From CBDDCQ01 sp965226285 (GTDB taxonomy: Bacteria; Bacteroidota; Bacteroidia; Flavobacteriales; Ichthyobacteriaceae), in assembly GCA_965226285.1 (NCBI GenBank), contig CBDDCQ010000004.1, forward strand, positions 1 through 64,000: 64,000 nucleotides of DNA. The letters run 5' to 3'. Of this stretch, positions 35,011-43,861 are shown piece after piece. Position 1 is the first letter of the stretch. Each line of letters opens with the position of its first letter. The notes under the pieces were generated by a model. That model was not told where the DNA came from. It ran no database searches and saw only the letters and a program-made list of their open reading frames with translations. The position numbers were made by a program, and so were the translations under genes.

Positions 35011-36077
35011 TTATTTTGTTTGATATGTTTTTGTAAAGCCATAACGCCTCCTTTTAAACTATGACATTTTTTTATGCCCATTTTTTTTAAGATAGTTATG
35101 GCATCTTTACTTCTATTGCCTAATTTACAAAAAATAATTTTGTTTTTTTGTTTATCTATTTTATGGATGTGATGTTTTAACTCACTCAAAGGAATATGAA
35201 TTGCATTTAAATATTCTATTTTTGGATACTCTCCATAGTCTCTTACATCTATAAATTGAACTTGCTCTTGAGTTAAGGCTTGTGAAATGGTAATCTCATC
35301 TACTCCCAAAGATTGATAAACTTCTACAGAGGTTTCTTTCAAATTATCATTTTGCAAAACGCGTTCTACTTCTTCTTCGCATCTAGAAAAATTAATAATA
35401 TTGATACTGTTGTCCAGTGCGTTATAACACAATAATTTTCCTGATAATAAATCACCTATACCTAATATTAATTTCAATACCTCATTAGCTTGCATAGTAC
35501 CAATGATTCCCGGTAATACCCCTAATACGCCAACTTCATAACAATTATAACTTCCCTCTTTAGGAGATGAGGGAAAAATACAACGATAACTAGGACCTTT
35601 TAAATAATTAAATACTGAAACTTGCCCTTCAAACTTATGAATAGCCCCATATACCAAAGGCTTACCCGTTAATATAGAAACATCATTAATCAAATATCTA
35701 GTAGTGAAATTGTCTGTTCCGTCCACTACAATATCATAATCTAAAAATAAAGCCTTAGCATTATCAGTAGTTAATTTTACAGGATAAGCATTGATGATAA
35801 TTTCAGAATTTAAATCGTGTAATCTCTCTTTAGCTGCTAAGGCTTTATTTTTCCCCAGAGAAGAACTACCAAATAATATTTGCCGTTGTAGGTTGGATTC
35901 TTCCACCACATCAAAATCTACAATACCCAAAGTGCCTACACCTGCTGCTCCCAAATACTGTAATACAGGACACCCCAGCCCCCCTGACCCAATGACTAGA
36001 ACTTTTGAATTGTTTAGTTTTTCTTGTCCTTTTTGCCCTATTTCAGACAATATTATATGACGACTGTACCTACTCAC
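35004..36077 (-). CDS. E1-like ThiF/MoeB/HesA enzyme fused to a rhodanese domain
   Basis: 357 residues. Residues 1-240 are an adenylating E1-like domain: RYSRHIILSEIGQKGQEKL, the nucleotide loop VIGSGGLGCPVLQYLGAAGVG, DFDVVEESNLQRQ, DGTDNFTTRYLIND and GVLGVLPGIIG. Residues 255-350 are a rhodanese domain with active-site loop FCKLGNRS (Cys and the RS end). Such proteins adenylate a ubiquitin-like sulphur carrier (MoaD/ThiS type) and pass sulphur to it. The zinc-binding CxxC pairs of MoeB are not present (SYRCIFPS and RCEEEV instead), so the zinc site is lost. No moa, moe or thi gene is nearby, so the pathway is undecided. Confidence 0.85.
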   Translation of the reverse strand: MSRYSRHIILSEIGQKGQEKLNNSKVLVIGSGGLGCPVLQYLGAAGVGTLGIVDFDVVEESNLQRQILFGSSSLGKNKALAAKERLHDLNSEIIINAYPVKLTTDNAKALFLDYDIVVDGTDNFTTRYLINDVSILTGKPLVYGAIHKFEGQVSVFNYLKGPSYRCIFPSSPKEGSYNCYEVGVLGVLPGIIGTMQANEVLKLILGIGDLLSGKLLCYNALDNSINIINFSRCEEEVERVLQNDNLKETSVEVYQSLGVDEITISQALTQEQVQFIDVRDYGEYPKIEYLNAIHIPLSELKHHIHKIDKQKNKIIFCKLGNRSKDAITILKKMGIKKCHSLKGGVMALQKHIKQNKK

Positions 36078-36416
36078 TCCAAATCATAAAAAGTGAATGT
36101 TAATTTAAATTAGTCTGTATAAAATATTTTATTTTGCAAATATAACCCATATAAATGACTTTAATGAAAGATTTGTGACCTATCGAAGCAGAATTTACCC
36201 ATATAAAAAAGAGCTGAAATTACTGCAGTTTGCTTCGTTTTTACGCATATTTATCATAAAAAATTAAGGCTAAATTTATGCTAATTCACACTTTTTTAAT
36301 TGAAAGTTGTACATTCCGTTTTTACGATTATATATAGATTAGTTATATATTTATTTTAGTAGAAAAATATTATATTTGCCTTCTCTAAACATAAAAATTT
36401 AAAACTAATATTAAAC
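36078..36416. promoter_or_regulatory. Divergent promoter region
   Basis: Contains minus-strand TATATTTG at 36137-36144 for the E1-like gene and plus-strand TATATTTG at 36371-36378 for the metalloprotease gene, with leaders of about 50 and 30 bases. The middle is AT-rich; nothing else recognised. Confidence 0.55.
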
Positions 36417-38873
36417 ATGAAAAAAATATTAATAGTAGTATTCTGTATGTGTTTGACTACAGTTGGATACGCTCAAAAGAATAAGAAAAAAGATAAACCT
36501 GAAAAAAAGAAAGAAAAAATAGAATCTTATGATGAAATAATTACTAAACAAGCAAAAACAGATAAAGGTTTATTTGATATTCATCACTTAAAGGACAAAT
36601 ACTTTTTGGAGATTCCTAAAAAAATGATAGGTAGGGAGATGCTCATGGTTACTCGTATTGCAAAAAGCCCTTCTAATTTTGGTTGGACTTACGGAGGTTC
36701 AAAAGTAGGAACGTATGTACTCAGATGGATAAAGAAAAATAAAAAAATACTATTAAAAGTAGTATCTCATGATGTAGTAGCTGATGAAAAATTGCCTATA
36801 CACAAAGCAGTAATCAACTCAAATGTCGAACCTATTTTATTCTCATTTCCTATTAAGGCGATCCATAAGAAAAGAGGATCTATAGTTATAGAAATTAATT
36901 CGTTGCTGACAAAAGATATAAGTATATTAGGAATCCCTGAAAATCAAAAGAAAAATTATAAAATAGGAGGTGTAGATACAGATAGGTCTTATATAGAAAG
37001 AATAAGTAGCTATCCTAAGAATATAGAGTTTAGACATGTAAAAACTTATAAATCTAAGAAAAAATATTCAGAGGTAGGTTTTGTAACATTGGAATTGAGT
37101 AATTCTATGATACTACTTCCTAAAAAACCTATGAAGAGGAGGTATTTTGATGAACGTGTAGGATGGTTTACTACTTCACAAACAGACTACGGTCTAGATG
37201 TTCAAAAGGCAAAGACAGTTACTTACCTAAATAGATGGCGTTTGGAAATTAAACCCGGCGACGAAGATAAATTTAAAAAAGGAGAATTAGTAGAACCTAA
37301 GAAACCAATAATATACTATATAGACAGGGCAACGCCCAAAAAATGGAGAAAATATCTCAAGCAAGGAGTAGAAGATTGGAATGTAGCTTTTGAAAAGGCA
37401 GGTTTTAAGCATGCCATTATAGCTAAAGATGCCCCAACTAAGAAAGAAGATCCTGATTGGAGTCCAGAGGATGTGCGTTATTCTGTAATTCGTTATTTAG
37501 CATCAGATATCCCTAATGCTATGGGACCTCATGTGAGCGACCCCCGATCTGGAGAAATATTAGAAGCTGATATACAATGGTTCCATAATGTAATGACGTT
37601 GCTTCATAATTGGTATTTTATACAAACAGCAGCTATTAATCCTGAGGCAAGAACTAAAGAGTTCAAAGATGAAGTAATGGGTAGATTAATTCGTTTTGTA
37701 TCAGCTCACGAGGTAGGACATACCTTAGGTCTTCCTCATAATATGGGCTCTAGTGTAGCCTATCCGGTAGATTCTTTGCGTTCTGCTTCCTTTACCCAAG
37801 AATATGGAACAGCACCTTCTATTATGGATTATGCACGATTTAACTATGTGGCTCAACCTGAAGATAAAGGCGTAAGTTTAATGCCAGATATAGGAGTGTA
37901 CGATCAATATGCTATTGCTTGGGGGTATCGTCCTATACTAGGTAAAACAGAAAATGAAGAAAAAAACATATTAAATGACTGGATTATAGAAAAAGCAAAT
38001 AATCCTATGTATAGATTTGGTCATCAGCAATTTAGAGGAATAGTAGATCCTAGTTCTCAAACAGAAGATTTAGGAGATGATGCTGTGAAAGCAAGCAACT
38101 ATGGTATCAAAAATTTGAAACTTATAATACCTAAACTTACAGAATGGACTTATGAAAAAGGACAAAACTATGATGAACTAAAAAAAATGTATTTGCAATT
38201 GTTATACCAATATAACAGATACATGAGACATGTTTCTTCTAATATAGGAGGAGTATATGAACATTATAAAACCTATGATCAAGCAGGGAATGTATATACC
38301 CATGTACCAAAAGAACATCAGAAAAAATGTATGAGGTTTATAAATTTTGAATTGTTTAAAACACCAGATTGGTTGCTTGATAAAAATATATTTAATAAAA
38401 TAGAATATTCTGGTTCGGTAGATAGAATTAGAAGATTTCAAGAATACACACTAGAGAATATATTGGATTTTGGCAGATTGGCAAGAGTAATAGAAAATGA
38501 AGCATTAAATAAAGATAAAGCATATAGTATATTAGAGCTAATGGAGGATTTGAGAAAGGGAATATTTAGTGAAATATATGCTGAACGACCTACAGATGTG
38601 TATAGAAGAAATTTGCAAAGGTCCTATGTAGATCGTATGGAATATCTAATGATAGAAGAACAAGCAAATGTTGAAGCAGGAGGTTATGTTAAATTTACTA
38701 ATGTAAATGTAAACCAATCAGACATAAGAGCTGTAGTAAGAGGTGAATTAATTCAGTTACAAAGGGATATAGATGATATAGCCTCTGATATGGATAATAA
38801 GATAGATAAATATCACTTTGAAGATATTATGGAAAGAATAGACAAGGTTCTAGGTATAGATAATGGTGAATAA
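36417..38873 (+). CDS. Large zinc-dependent metalloprotease (DUF5117/DUF5118-type)
   Basis: An 818-residue exported protein with a signal peptide (MKKILIVVFCMCLTTVGYAQ) and a basic linker. The catalytic site VSAHEVGHTLGLPHNMGSS is a textbook HExxHxxGxxH metzincin motif, and a Met follows in SIMDYARFNYV as the Met-turn. DUF5117/5118-like features come before it: LEIPKKMIGREMLMVTRIAK and GWFTTSQTDYG. This family is common in Bacteroidota, and its members are taken to be periplasmic or surface proteases. The substrate is unknown. The promoter at 36371-36378 and the 160-base gap to the restriction gene suggest it is transcribed alone. Confidence 0.9.
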   Translation: MKKILIVVFCMCLTTVGYAQKNKKKDKPEKKKEKIESYDEIITKQAKTDKGLFDIHHLKDKYFLEIPKKMIGREMLMVTRIAKSPSNFGWTYGGSKVGTYVLRWIKKNKKILLKVVSHDVVADEKLPIHKAVINSNVEPILFSFPIKAIHKKRGSIVIEINSLLTKDISILGIPENQKKNYKIGGVDTDRSYIERISSYPKNIEFRHVKTYKSKKKYSEVGFVTLELSNSMILLPKKPMKRRYFDERVGWFTTSQTDYGLDVQKAKTVTYLNRWRLEIKPGDEDKFKKGELVEPKKPIIYYIDRATPKKWRKYLKQGVEDWNVAFEKAGFKHAIIAKDAPTKKEDPDWSPEDVRYSVIRYLASDIPNAMGPHVSDPRSGEILEADIQWFHNVMTLLHNWYFIQTAAINPEARTKEFKDEVMGRLIRFVSAHEVGHTLGLPHNMGSSVAYPVDSLRSASFTQEYGTAPSIMDYARFNYVAQPEDKGVSLMPDIGVYDQYAIAWGYRPILGKTENEEKNILNDWIIEKANNPMYRFGHQQFRGIVDPSSQTEDLGDDAVKASNYGIKNLKLIIPKLTEWTYEKGQNYDELKKMYLQLLYQYNRYMRHVSSNIGGVYEHYKTYDQAGNVYTHVPKEHQKKCMRFINFELFKTPDWLLDKNIFNKIEYSGSVDRIRRFQEYTLENILDFGRLARVIENEALNKDKAYSILELMEDLRKGIFSEIYAERPTDVYRRNLQRSYVDRMEYLMIEEQANVEAGGYVKFTNVNVNQSDIRAVVRGELIQLQRDIDDIASDMDNKIDKYHFEDIMERIDKVLGIDNGE

Positions 38874-39034
38874 TATATTTACAATAGTTTTTGAATATAC
38901 TGGAAATATAATCGTTATTAAAAAATTGAGCGTAGTATTTCATTTAATATCTTAATGATGAATATCTATTAACCCATTAGCAATATGATATTAACTTAAA
39001 TAATTAAATGAACGCTAAATCTCAAAATTAAAAA

Positions 39035-41311
39035 ATGACTAATAGAGTGATACCAGAAAGAGATATTGAAAATCTATTAGAGCAAAAATTGATAGAGAAA
39101 AAATATATATTTGACTTGGGTAATAAGAATAGAAATGTATTTATGCAAAAACCCAAGACACATGAAGAGAAATATTTACTAAAAGGGTTAAGTCCTGATT
39201 ATTTAATATACCTAAATAACAAGAGCACCAAACCTAATATTGTAATTGAGGTCAAAAAACCTAACATGAACCTTGAGAAAACATTAAATCAAGGATTGGA
39301 TTATGCACACAAACTTAACGCTGAAATTGTAATAATATATGATGGTATAAATCTTAAATCTTTTTATGTAGAGAATAAACAGGTTCTTAAAATAGATGGT
39401 TTAGAAATTATTGATATACAAACGATTGATATTTACAAAAAATTTATAGAGCAGGAAACATCTCATATCAATCTCAATAGCACTTTACATATCCAATCTA
39501 AGAATGACTTAATAAATGTATTTGATTATGCAAATAAAAAACTAAGATTAGCTGGGATTCAAAAAGGTATTGAAAGATTTACAGAATTTTCGAATTTGTT
39601 ATTTTTAAAATTAATCAGCGAAGGTAACGAAATTGTAAATGAAAATATACCAGAGCATATTAGATGGGGAACATATAAAAATAAAAGTGGTAGTGAACTA
39701 CACTCTTATATAAATGATGTAGTTATACCCCAATTAGAAAGTATCTTTAATAGGAATCAACAAAAAAGTTTGTTTTCTAAGCTACTCATCCAAGATACTA
39801 AATATTTAAAACAAATAATAGAAAAATTAGATAAGTTAGAGCTATCTAAGATACAAACCGATATTAAAGGGGACGCGTTTGAATATTTTATCCAAAAATA
39901 TAATTCTACTAATAAAGATTTAGGGGAGTACTTTACTCCAAGACATATTGTAAACTTTCTCGTAAATATTGCTAAACCTAAATATACAGAGAAAATATAC
40001 GATCCATTTTGTGGAACAGGTGGCATGTTAATATCTGTTTTTAATTATGTCTATGAAAATTTAAAAAATAGCAGATTCCTAAACGACTCTACACTCAAAG
40101 ATTTAAAAGAAAATTCATTATTTGGCTCTGAAATATCATCGACATCTAAGGTTGCAAAGATGAATATGATTTTGACGGGTGATGGACACACAAACATTAA
40201 ACAAGAAGATACATTAAAAAAGCCAATTAAAGAAAAATACGATGTTATTATTACTAATATTCCATTTAATTTATCTGTTGAGAGTAGTGATTTTTATTAT
40301 AGCTTAGGTACACAAGATGGAAATTCGCAATGTATAGAACATATTATTAAATCTTTAAAAAGGCAACCTAACGCAAGAGCATTTATAATTATACCAGAAG
40401 GGTTTTTAAACAATAGTGAATCTTACAATACAAGAAAATTTATAATTGATAACAATATTCTAAAAGGGATAATATCTCTACCATCCGGGGTATTTCTACC
40501 TTACACGGATACTAAAACATCCATACTGGAATTAAAGAGTTTTAATAGCCCAAAGGTAGATAAAGTTTATTATTTTAAAATTAATAATGATGGTTATACC
40601 TTAACTACAAGAAGGAGGCAATTATCAGGTATAAATGATTTAGACGAATTTTTATCATTAGGGAATCATTTATATGATAATTACATAGATTACACCGATA
40701 TATGTGAAGAAACAAATTATTCCCTAATGTATTTTAAGTATATTAAAATTGTCCCTAATGGATATATATCACTAAATAAGGTGATTAAAGAGACCAATTT
40801 TAGAAATCAAGATTTGTATCCTACACAAACTATTACAAATAGCGAATTTTATGGTGTAAAAATGGGTGAAGATTTTTGGGGTGATAATTTTATATCTGTA
40901 ACTTCAGCAAGTAATAAAAATTATAAAGTTATACATCAAAATCATTTTGCGTATAATCCCTCAAGAATAAATGTTGGCTCACTTGGGATTAACATAAATG
41001 AAAGAAGTTTAGCAGTATCATCGGCATATTTGACTTTTAAAGTTTTTAATAACGATTTTTTGCCTGACTATGTTTACCATTATTTAAAAAGCAATGAAGC
41101 GATGGAAGAGATAAAAGTAAGATGTTTTGGTTCAGTTAGACAAGCATTAAGATTTGATGATTTAAAACAAATGTATATTCCATTGCTACCTAAAGATAAA
41201 CAGAAAAAAATATGTGACGAAGCAAGAAAAAAATATGATAGTTACATAAAGTGTAAAAAAGAGATTGATAACTTCGATATAAATAGCGATGAGACCTTAA
41301 AATATCCATGA
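39035..41311 (+). CDS. Single-chain restriction-methylase-specificity enzyme (type I-like/IIG)
   Basis: 758 residues combine three activities. Residues 1-150 are an HsdR-like nuclease domain with Pro54-Asp55 and Glu72-Val-Lys74 (PD-(D/E)XK) in SPDYLIYL and IVIEVKKPN. Residues 165-560 are an HsdM-type adenine methylase: LGEYFTPRHIVNFL, motif I at 323-330 (DPFCGTGG), and NIPF at 408-411 in place of the usual NPPF. Residues 570-758 look like one HsdS half, a target-recognition domain and a helical end (LLPKDKQKKICDEARKKYD). It should cut and methylate DNA alone or as a dimer. It lacks the HsdR helicase, so cleavage would be near the site. Its last 17 bases start a 43-bp repeat found again at 49983. 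Confidence 0.88.
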   Translation: MTNRVIPERDIENLLEQKLIEKKYIFDLGNKNRNVFMQKPKTHEEKYLLKGLSPDYLIYLNNKSTKPNIVIEVKKPNMNLEKTLNQGLDYAHKLNAEIVIIYDGINLKSFYVENKQVLKIDGLEIIDIQTIDIYKKFIEQETSHINLNSTLHIQSKNDLINVFDYANKKLRLAGIQKGIERFTEFSNLLFLKLISEGNEIVNENIPEHIRWGTYKNKSGSELHSYINDVVIPQLESIFNRNQQKSLFSKLLIQDTKYLKQIIEKLDKLELSKIQTDIKGDAFEYFIQKYNSTNKDLGEYFTPRHIVNFLVNIAKPKYTEKIYDPFCGTGGMLISVFNYVYENLKNSRFLNDSTLKDLKENSLFGSEISSTSKVAKMNMILTGDGHTNIKQEDTLKKPIKEKYDVIITNIPFNLSVESSDFYYSLGTQDGNSQCIEHIIKSLKRQPNARAFIIIPEGFLNNSESYNTRKFIIDNNILKGIISLPSGVFLPYTDTKTSILELKSFNSPKVDKVYYFKINNDGYTLTTRRRQLSGINDLDEFLSLGNHLYDNYIDYTDICEETNYSLMYFKYIKIVPNGYISLNKVIKETNFRNQDLYPTQTITNSEFYGVKMGEDFWGDNFISVTSASNKNYKVIHQNHFAYNPSRINVGSLGININERSLAVSSAYLTFKVFNNDFLPDYVYHYLKSNEAMEEIKVRCFGSVRQALRFDDLKQMYIPLLPKDKQKKICDEARKKYDSYIKCKKEIDNFDINSDETLKYP

Positions 41312-41337
41312 AATACTAATAACGAAATAAAATGATA
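41295..41337 (+). repeat. 43-bp direct repeat, left copy (tail of the restriction-methylase-specificity gene)
   Basis: Identical to 49983-50025. It covers the last five codons and stop of the gene at 39035-41311 plus 26 following bases. The pair brackets about 8.7 kb of defence genes. Confidence 0.9.
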
Positions 41338-41545
41338 TTTTCTAAAATCTAAAATTCCTCTAAAAATGCTCATCAACAATATTAAATCTATCAAATGGAA
41401 TGGTCATAGTTGTGCTAATTGGGGCGTTTTTTGGCTATAATAAAGCAGCGTTTTATTATTTTTTATAGTAAACTATTTATGGGATAGTAATAAAAAAGAT
41501 TCTGATAATTGGAAAAGATGATTTTTGCAATCAAAAAGGCACGAC
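41337..41545 (+). pseudogene. Collapsed remains of a second MjaI-like cassette
   Basis: Bases about 41337-41500 match 47733-47900, the C-terminal coding part of the frameshifted methylase (KMLINNIKSIKWNGHSC, then a copy of GVFWL), with several substitutions and frame breaks. Directly after, 41510-41545 matches the KDDFCDQKGT part of the small lipoprotein gene at 49897-49926. Everything between those two genes in the intact cassette (the m4C methylase and endonuclease) is gone. So a full copy once stood here and suffered an internal deletion. Confidence 0.8.
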
Positions 41546-41563
41546 TTTGAAAGAGGCTTTCAG

Positions 41564-41671
41564 ATGAAAATAGAAAATAAAATACTTGAATTTTTAAATG
41601 AATGTAAGTCTAACAAACACGGCAATAATTTTTTTTTAGATTTGCAAAAAGTTTCTTTAACGCAGTTATGA
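41564..41671 (+). pseudogene. Start of a lost gene (35-codon frame)
   Basis: ATG then KIENKILEFLNECKSNKHGN and FFLDLQKVSLTQL, then stop. It reads like the helical beginning of a larger protein cut short. Family not recognised. The next 160 bases (41672-41834) hold nothing I can read. Confidence 0.4.
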
Positions 41672-41833
41672 TTGATCCTATCGCTTACGTCCAATAACGA
41701 GATCTAAAGACAACAACGCAAAAATAAATAAATTTATGAAACTGAAAAACAAAAAAACACTGAAATACGCTGAAAAAAGAATTAGGAATTTTTCCAAATC
41801 CTAACGCTTCTAATTACATTTAGAAGTAAATTT

Positions 41834-41894
41834 GCAGGAATTAAAGAAGGTTTTTTTAGAAAGGGCTTTTAATGGAAAATTGATAATAGATAAT
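41834..41894 (+). pseudogene. hsdS: hsdS 3'-end scrap
   Basis: Reads LQELKKVFLERAFNGKLIID then N and stop, the typical last helix of a type I specificity subunit (…LKKSILxKAFxGEL). A relative occurs at 43789-43855. Only this tail survives; the AAA ATPase gene starts 14 bases later. Confidence 0.75.
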
Positions 41895-41908
41895 TAAAAA
41901 AAGTAAAG

Positions 41909-43201
41909 ATGGAAAATCATAAGATAAGTATAGAAAACTTGGGACCTATAAAAAAAATTGAAAATTTTGAGGTTAAAAAAATCAATATTGTAATTGGAGA
42001 AAGTGCAAGCGGAAAATCTGTTTTAGCTATGGCAATAGCATTTTTTAACGACAAAGATTTAATAGAATTTTTATTAAAAGATTATGGAGTTGAATATGAA
42101 GATATTGAATATGAAGAAGATATGAAATACTATGGAAATTCTAAATACTTAATAAGGCAATATTTTCCAAGCTATAAAGGTTACAAAATTAAATATTTAT
42201 ACTCTGATGATCTTTATATTGAACTAAGAATTAAAACTAAATCAGTAATAAACCCTTCTCCTAAATTAAAAGAACTTATAGATAAATCTAGAGAAAAAAT
42301 AAATAAAGCTAAAAAAGAAATGGAAATAAGGGAAACTTCTGATAAACTTTTTAAATTAATGCAAGATAAAGGAGATAAGAATTTAGGAGAAATTAATGAA
42401 AATAAATTTTCGTTTGATGATATAGAAATAGAAAATGTAAAAAATATTTTGAAAGAGATTGATATAAAAACACCGTATCAAATACAACAAGATTTTTTCA
42501 AAAAATTAGGTGTTTTGCAGACTGTTTTTATTCCAGCTACCCGTAGTTTTGTATCTGATTTTGATGAAATGAGACTATGGCATTTAAATAGGCATCACAT
42601 GGGGTATTACCCTGCGGGTAATAAATCATTGAGAATGTTTTCTGATTCCTATGCTAAATATTTAGGAGGATTTGAAAAATTAGATAAAAACTATATTTCT
42701 TTGATGAGAGGTGATGTTTCAAAAGATGAAGGAGGACGAATAAACTTATCAATAAAAAATCAAAAACTTGATATTTCAGAATTGAGCAGTGGACAAAAAG
42801 AATTATTTCCTATTATTTTGATTTTGCAAGAGATAGTAAAGAGAAAAGAAAGATGCTTTTTGATTATAGAAGAGCCAGAAGCCCATTTGTTTCCAAAGGA
42901 TCAACGTCTGATTTTTGATACCATTATACAAACCATTAACAAAACAAATTCAAAGGTATTTATTACTACTCATAGCCCCTATATGTTGATGAGTGCTAAT
43001 AACCTTATAGAAGCAGAGAAGAAAAAATACAAAGCATTGAAAGATAAATTTATTGAAACAAATAATATTAGTGTTCATAAGTTATCAGATGGTGGAAGTG
43101 AATCTATTTTTGATAAAAAAACCAATTTGATTGATGGGGATTATATAGAAGGAATTGTAGATGAAATATGCGAACAGTATGATGAAATTTTGAAGTCTTA
43201 A
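41909..43201 (+). CDS. AAA_15/OLD-like ATPase, defence module 1
   Basis: 430 residues. Walker A is GESASGKS at 30-37, an ABC-like signature LSSGQ lies at 292-296, Walker B is IIEEPEAH at 319-326, and the H-loop is TTHSPYM near 352. The insert between (residues 60-290) is helical with FIPATRSFV, as in AAA_15/AAA_21 proteins. There is no TOPRIM domain, so it is an ATPase only. A small PD-(D/E)XK protein follows after 4 bases, and the pair looks like a two-component anti-phage module of ATPase sensor plus nuclease. It resembles the logic of PARIS, Septu and OLD systems, but the partner is different from AriB and PtuB. The gene is inserted between hsdS scraps. Confidence 0.8.
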   Translation: MENHKISIENLGPIKKIENFEVKKINIVIGESASGKSVLAMAIAFFNDKDLIEFLLKDYGVEYEDIEYEEDMKYYGNSKYLIRQYFPSYKGYKIKYLYSDDLYIELRIKTKSVINPSPKLKELIDKSREKINKAKKEMEIRETSDKLFKLMQDKGDKNLGEINENKFSFDDIEIENVKNILKEIDIKTPYQIQQDFFKKLGVLQTVFIPATRSFVSDFDEMRLWHLNRHHMGYYPAGNKSLRMFSDSYAKYLGGFEKLDKNYISLMRGDVSKDEGGRINLSIKNQKLDISELSSGQKELFPIILILQEIVKRKERCFLIIEEPEAHLFPKDQRLIFDTIIQTINKTNSKVFITTHSPYMLMSANNLIEAEKKKYKALKDKFIETNNISVHKLSDGGSESIFDKKTNLIDGDYIEGIVDEICEQYDEILKS

Positions 43202-43205
43202 AATT

Positions 43206-43673
43206 ATGAATCAACATTTACAAGCATATATTACTAAATGTAAAAAAGAATATTGTTGCAAAGAAGAACAAGGTAAAAAAATAGTTTTTAAAGATGGTAA
43301 ATCGGCTACTTTAACTATTAAAAATGAGAATGGAAACAAGATTTATCGTATTAAAGTTGATGGTTGTTTAATAAAAGATAAAACGATTAAAAAATGTGAT
43401 TTTATGGCTTGTTCGGATAAAAATAAAAGAGTAGTTTTGATTGAATTGAAAAGCGAGAGTGATTTAGACCATAGTTTAGAACAATTTTTAAAAACAATAG
43501 AAACCGTAGAATTACATAAAAAGGATTGTTATTGTATTTTAGTTTCTGCTAAAAATTTTCCCAAAAAAGGAAATAAACGACAACCATTTTTACAAGAAAT
43601 GAGCAAAAATTTTGGTAAAAATTATCAACATTATACTAAATCTACATCAGTTCAATGGAGCGATATTTTTTAA
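43206..43673 (+). CDS. Small PD-(D/E)XK-like protein, partner of the AAA ATPase
   Basis: 155 residues. YRIKVDGCLIKDKTIKKCDF at about 47-66 and VVLIELKSESDLDHSLEQF at 76-94 give Asp65 and Glu80-Leu-Lys82, the layout of a restriction-fold nuclease (D...ExK). No extra domain is present. I recall this VDGCLI...KCDxxx...ELK family next to AAA ATPases in other genomes without a confirmed name. It begins 4 bases after the ATPase stop and ends at the start of a 42-base repeat. A nuclease effector controlled by the ATPase is inferred, not shown. Confidence 0.7.
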   Translation: MNQHLQAYITKCKKEYCCKEEQGKKIVFKDGKSATLTIKNENGNKIYRIKVDGCLIKDKTIKKCDFMACSDKNKRVVLIELKSESDLDHSLEQFLKTIETVELHKKDCYCILVSAKNFPKKGNKRQPFLQEMSKNFGKNYQHYTKSTSVQWSDIF

Positions 43674-43714
43674 TTTGAATTTTAAAATTTGACAATAAAA
43701 ATGAACGAAGCACA
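43673..43714 (+). repeat. 42-bp repeat at the 5' end of an hsdR relic (first copy)
   Basis: Identical to 46823-46864. It contains the start of an hsdR gene (MNEAQ) and 29 bases ahead of it. In the second place those leading bases are also the last codons of the ABC-3C ATPase (FEF stop). Confidence 0.85.
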
Positions 43715-43855
43715 GATTATATTTTTGTTCATAAAAATCGTAGATTAGGAGTAATAGAAGTAAAATATGAAGAAAAATTTAGTAAATTTGGAGGAGTTAA
43801 AGAAGGTATTTTTGGAAAGGGCTTTTAGGGGACAATTGATAATTAAAATTAAGTA
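43702..43855 (+). pseudogene. Composite relic of hsdR start, hsdR nuclease core and hsdS tail
   Basis: Three pieces are readable. The first is MNEAQ (43702-43716), the HsdR N-terminus. The second, in another frame, is TDYIFVHKNRRLGVIEVK, which is the HsdR nuclease core with Asp and ExK residues. The third, in a third frame, is EELKKVFLERAFRGQLIIKI then stop, the HsdS end. Large deletions therefore fused parts of a type I system. The ABC-3C operon starts 6 bases later. Confidence 0.8.
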
Positions 43856-43861
43856 AAGATT

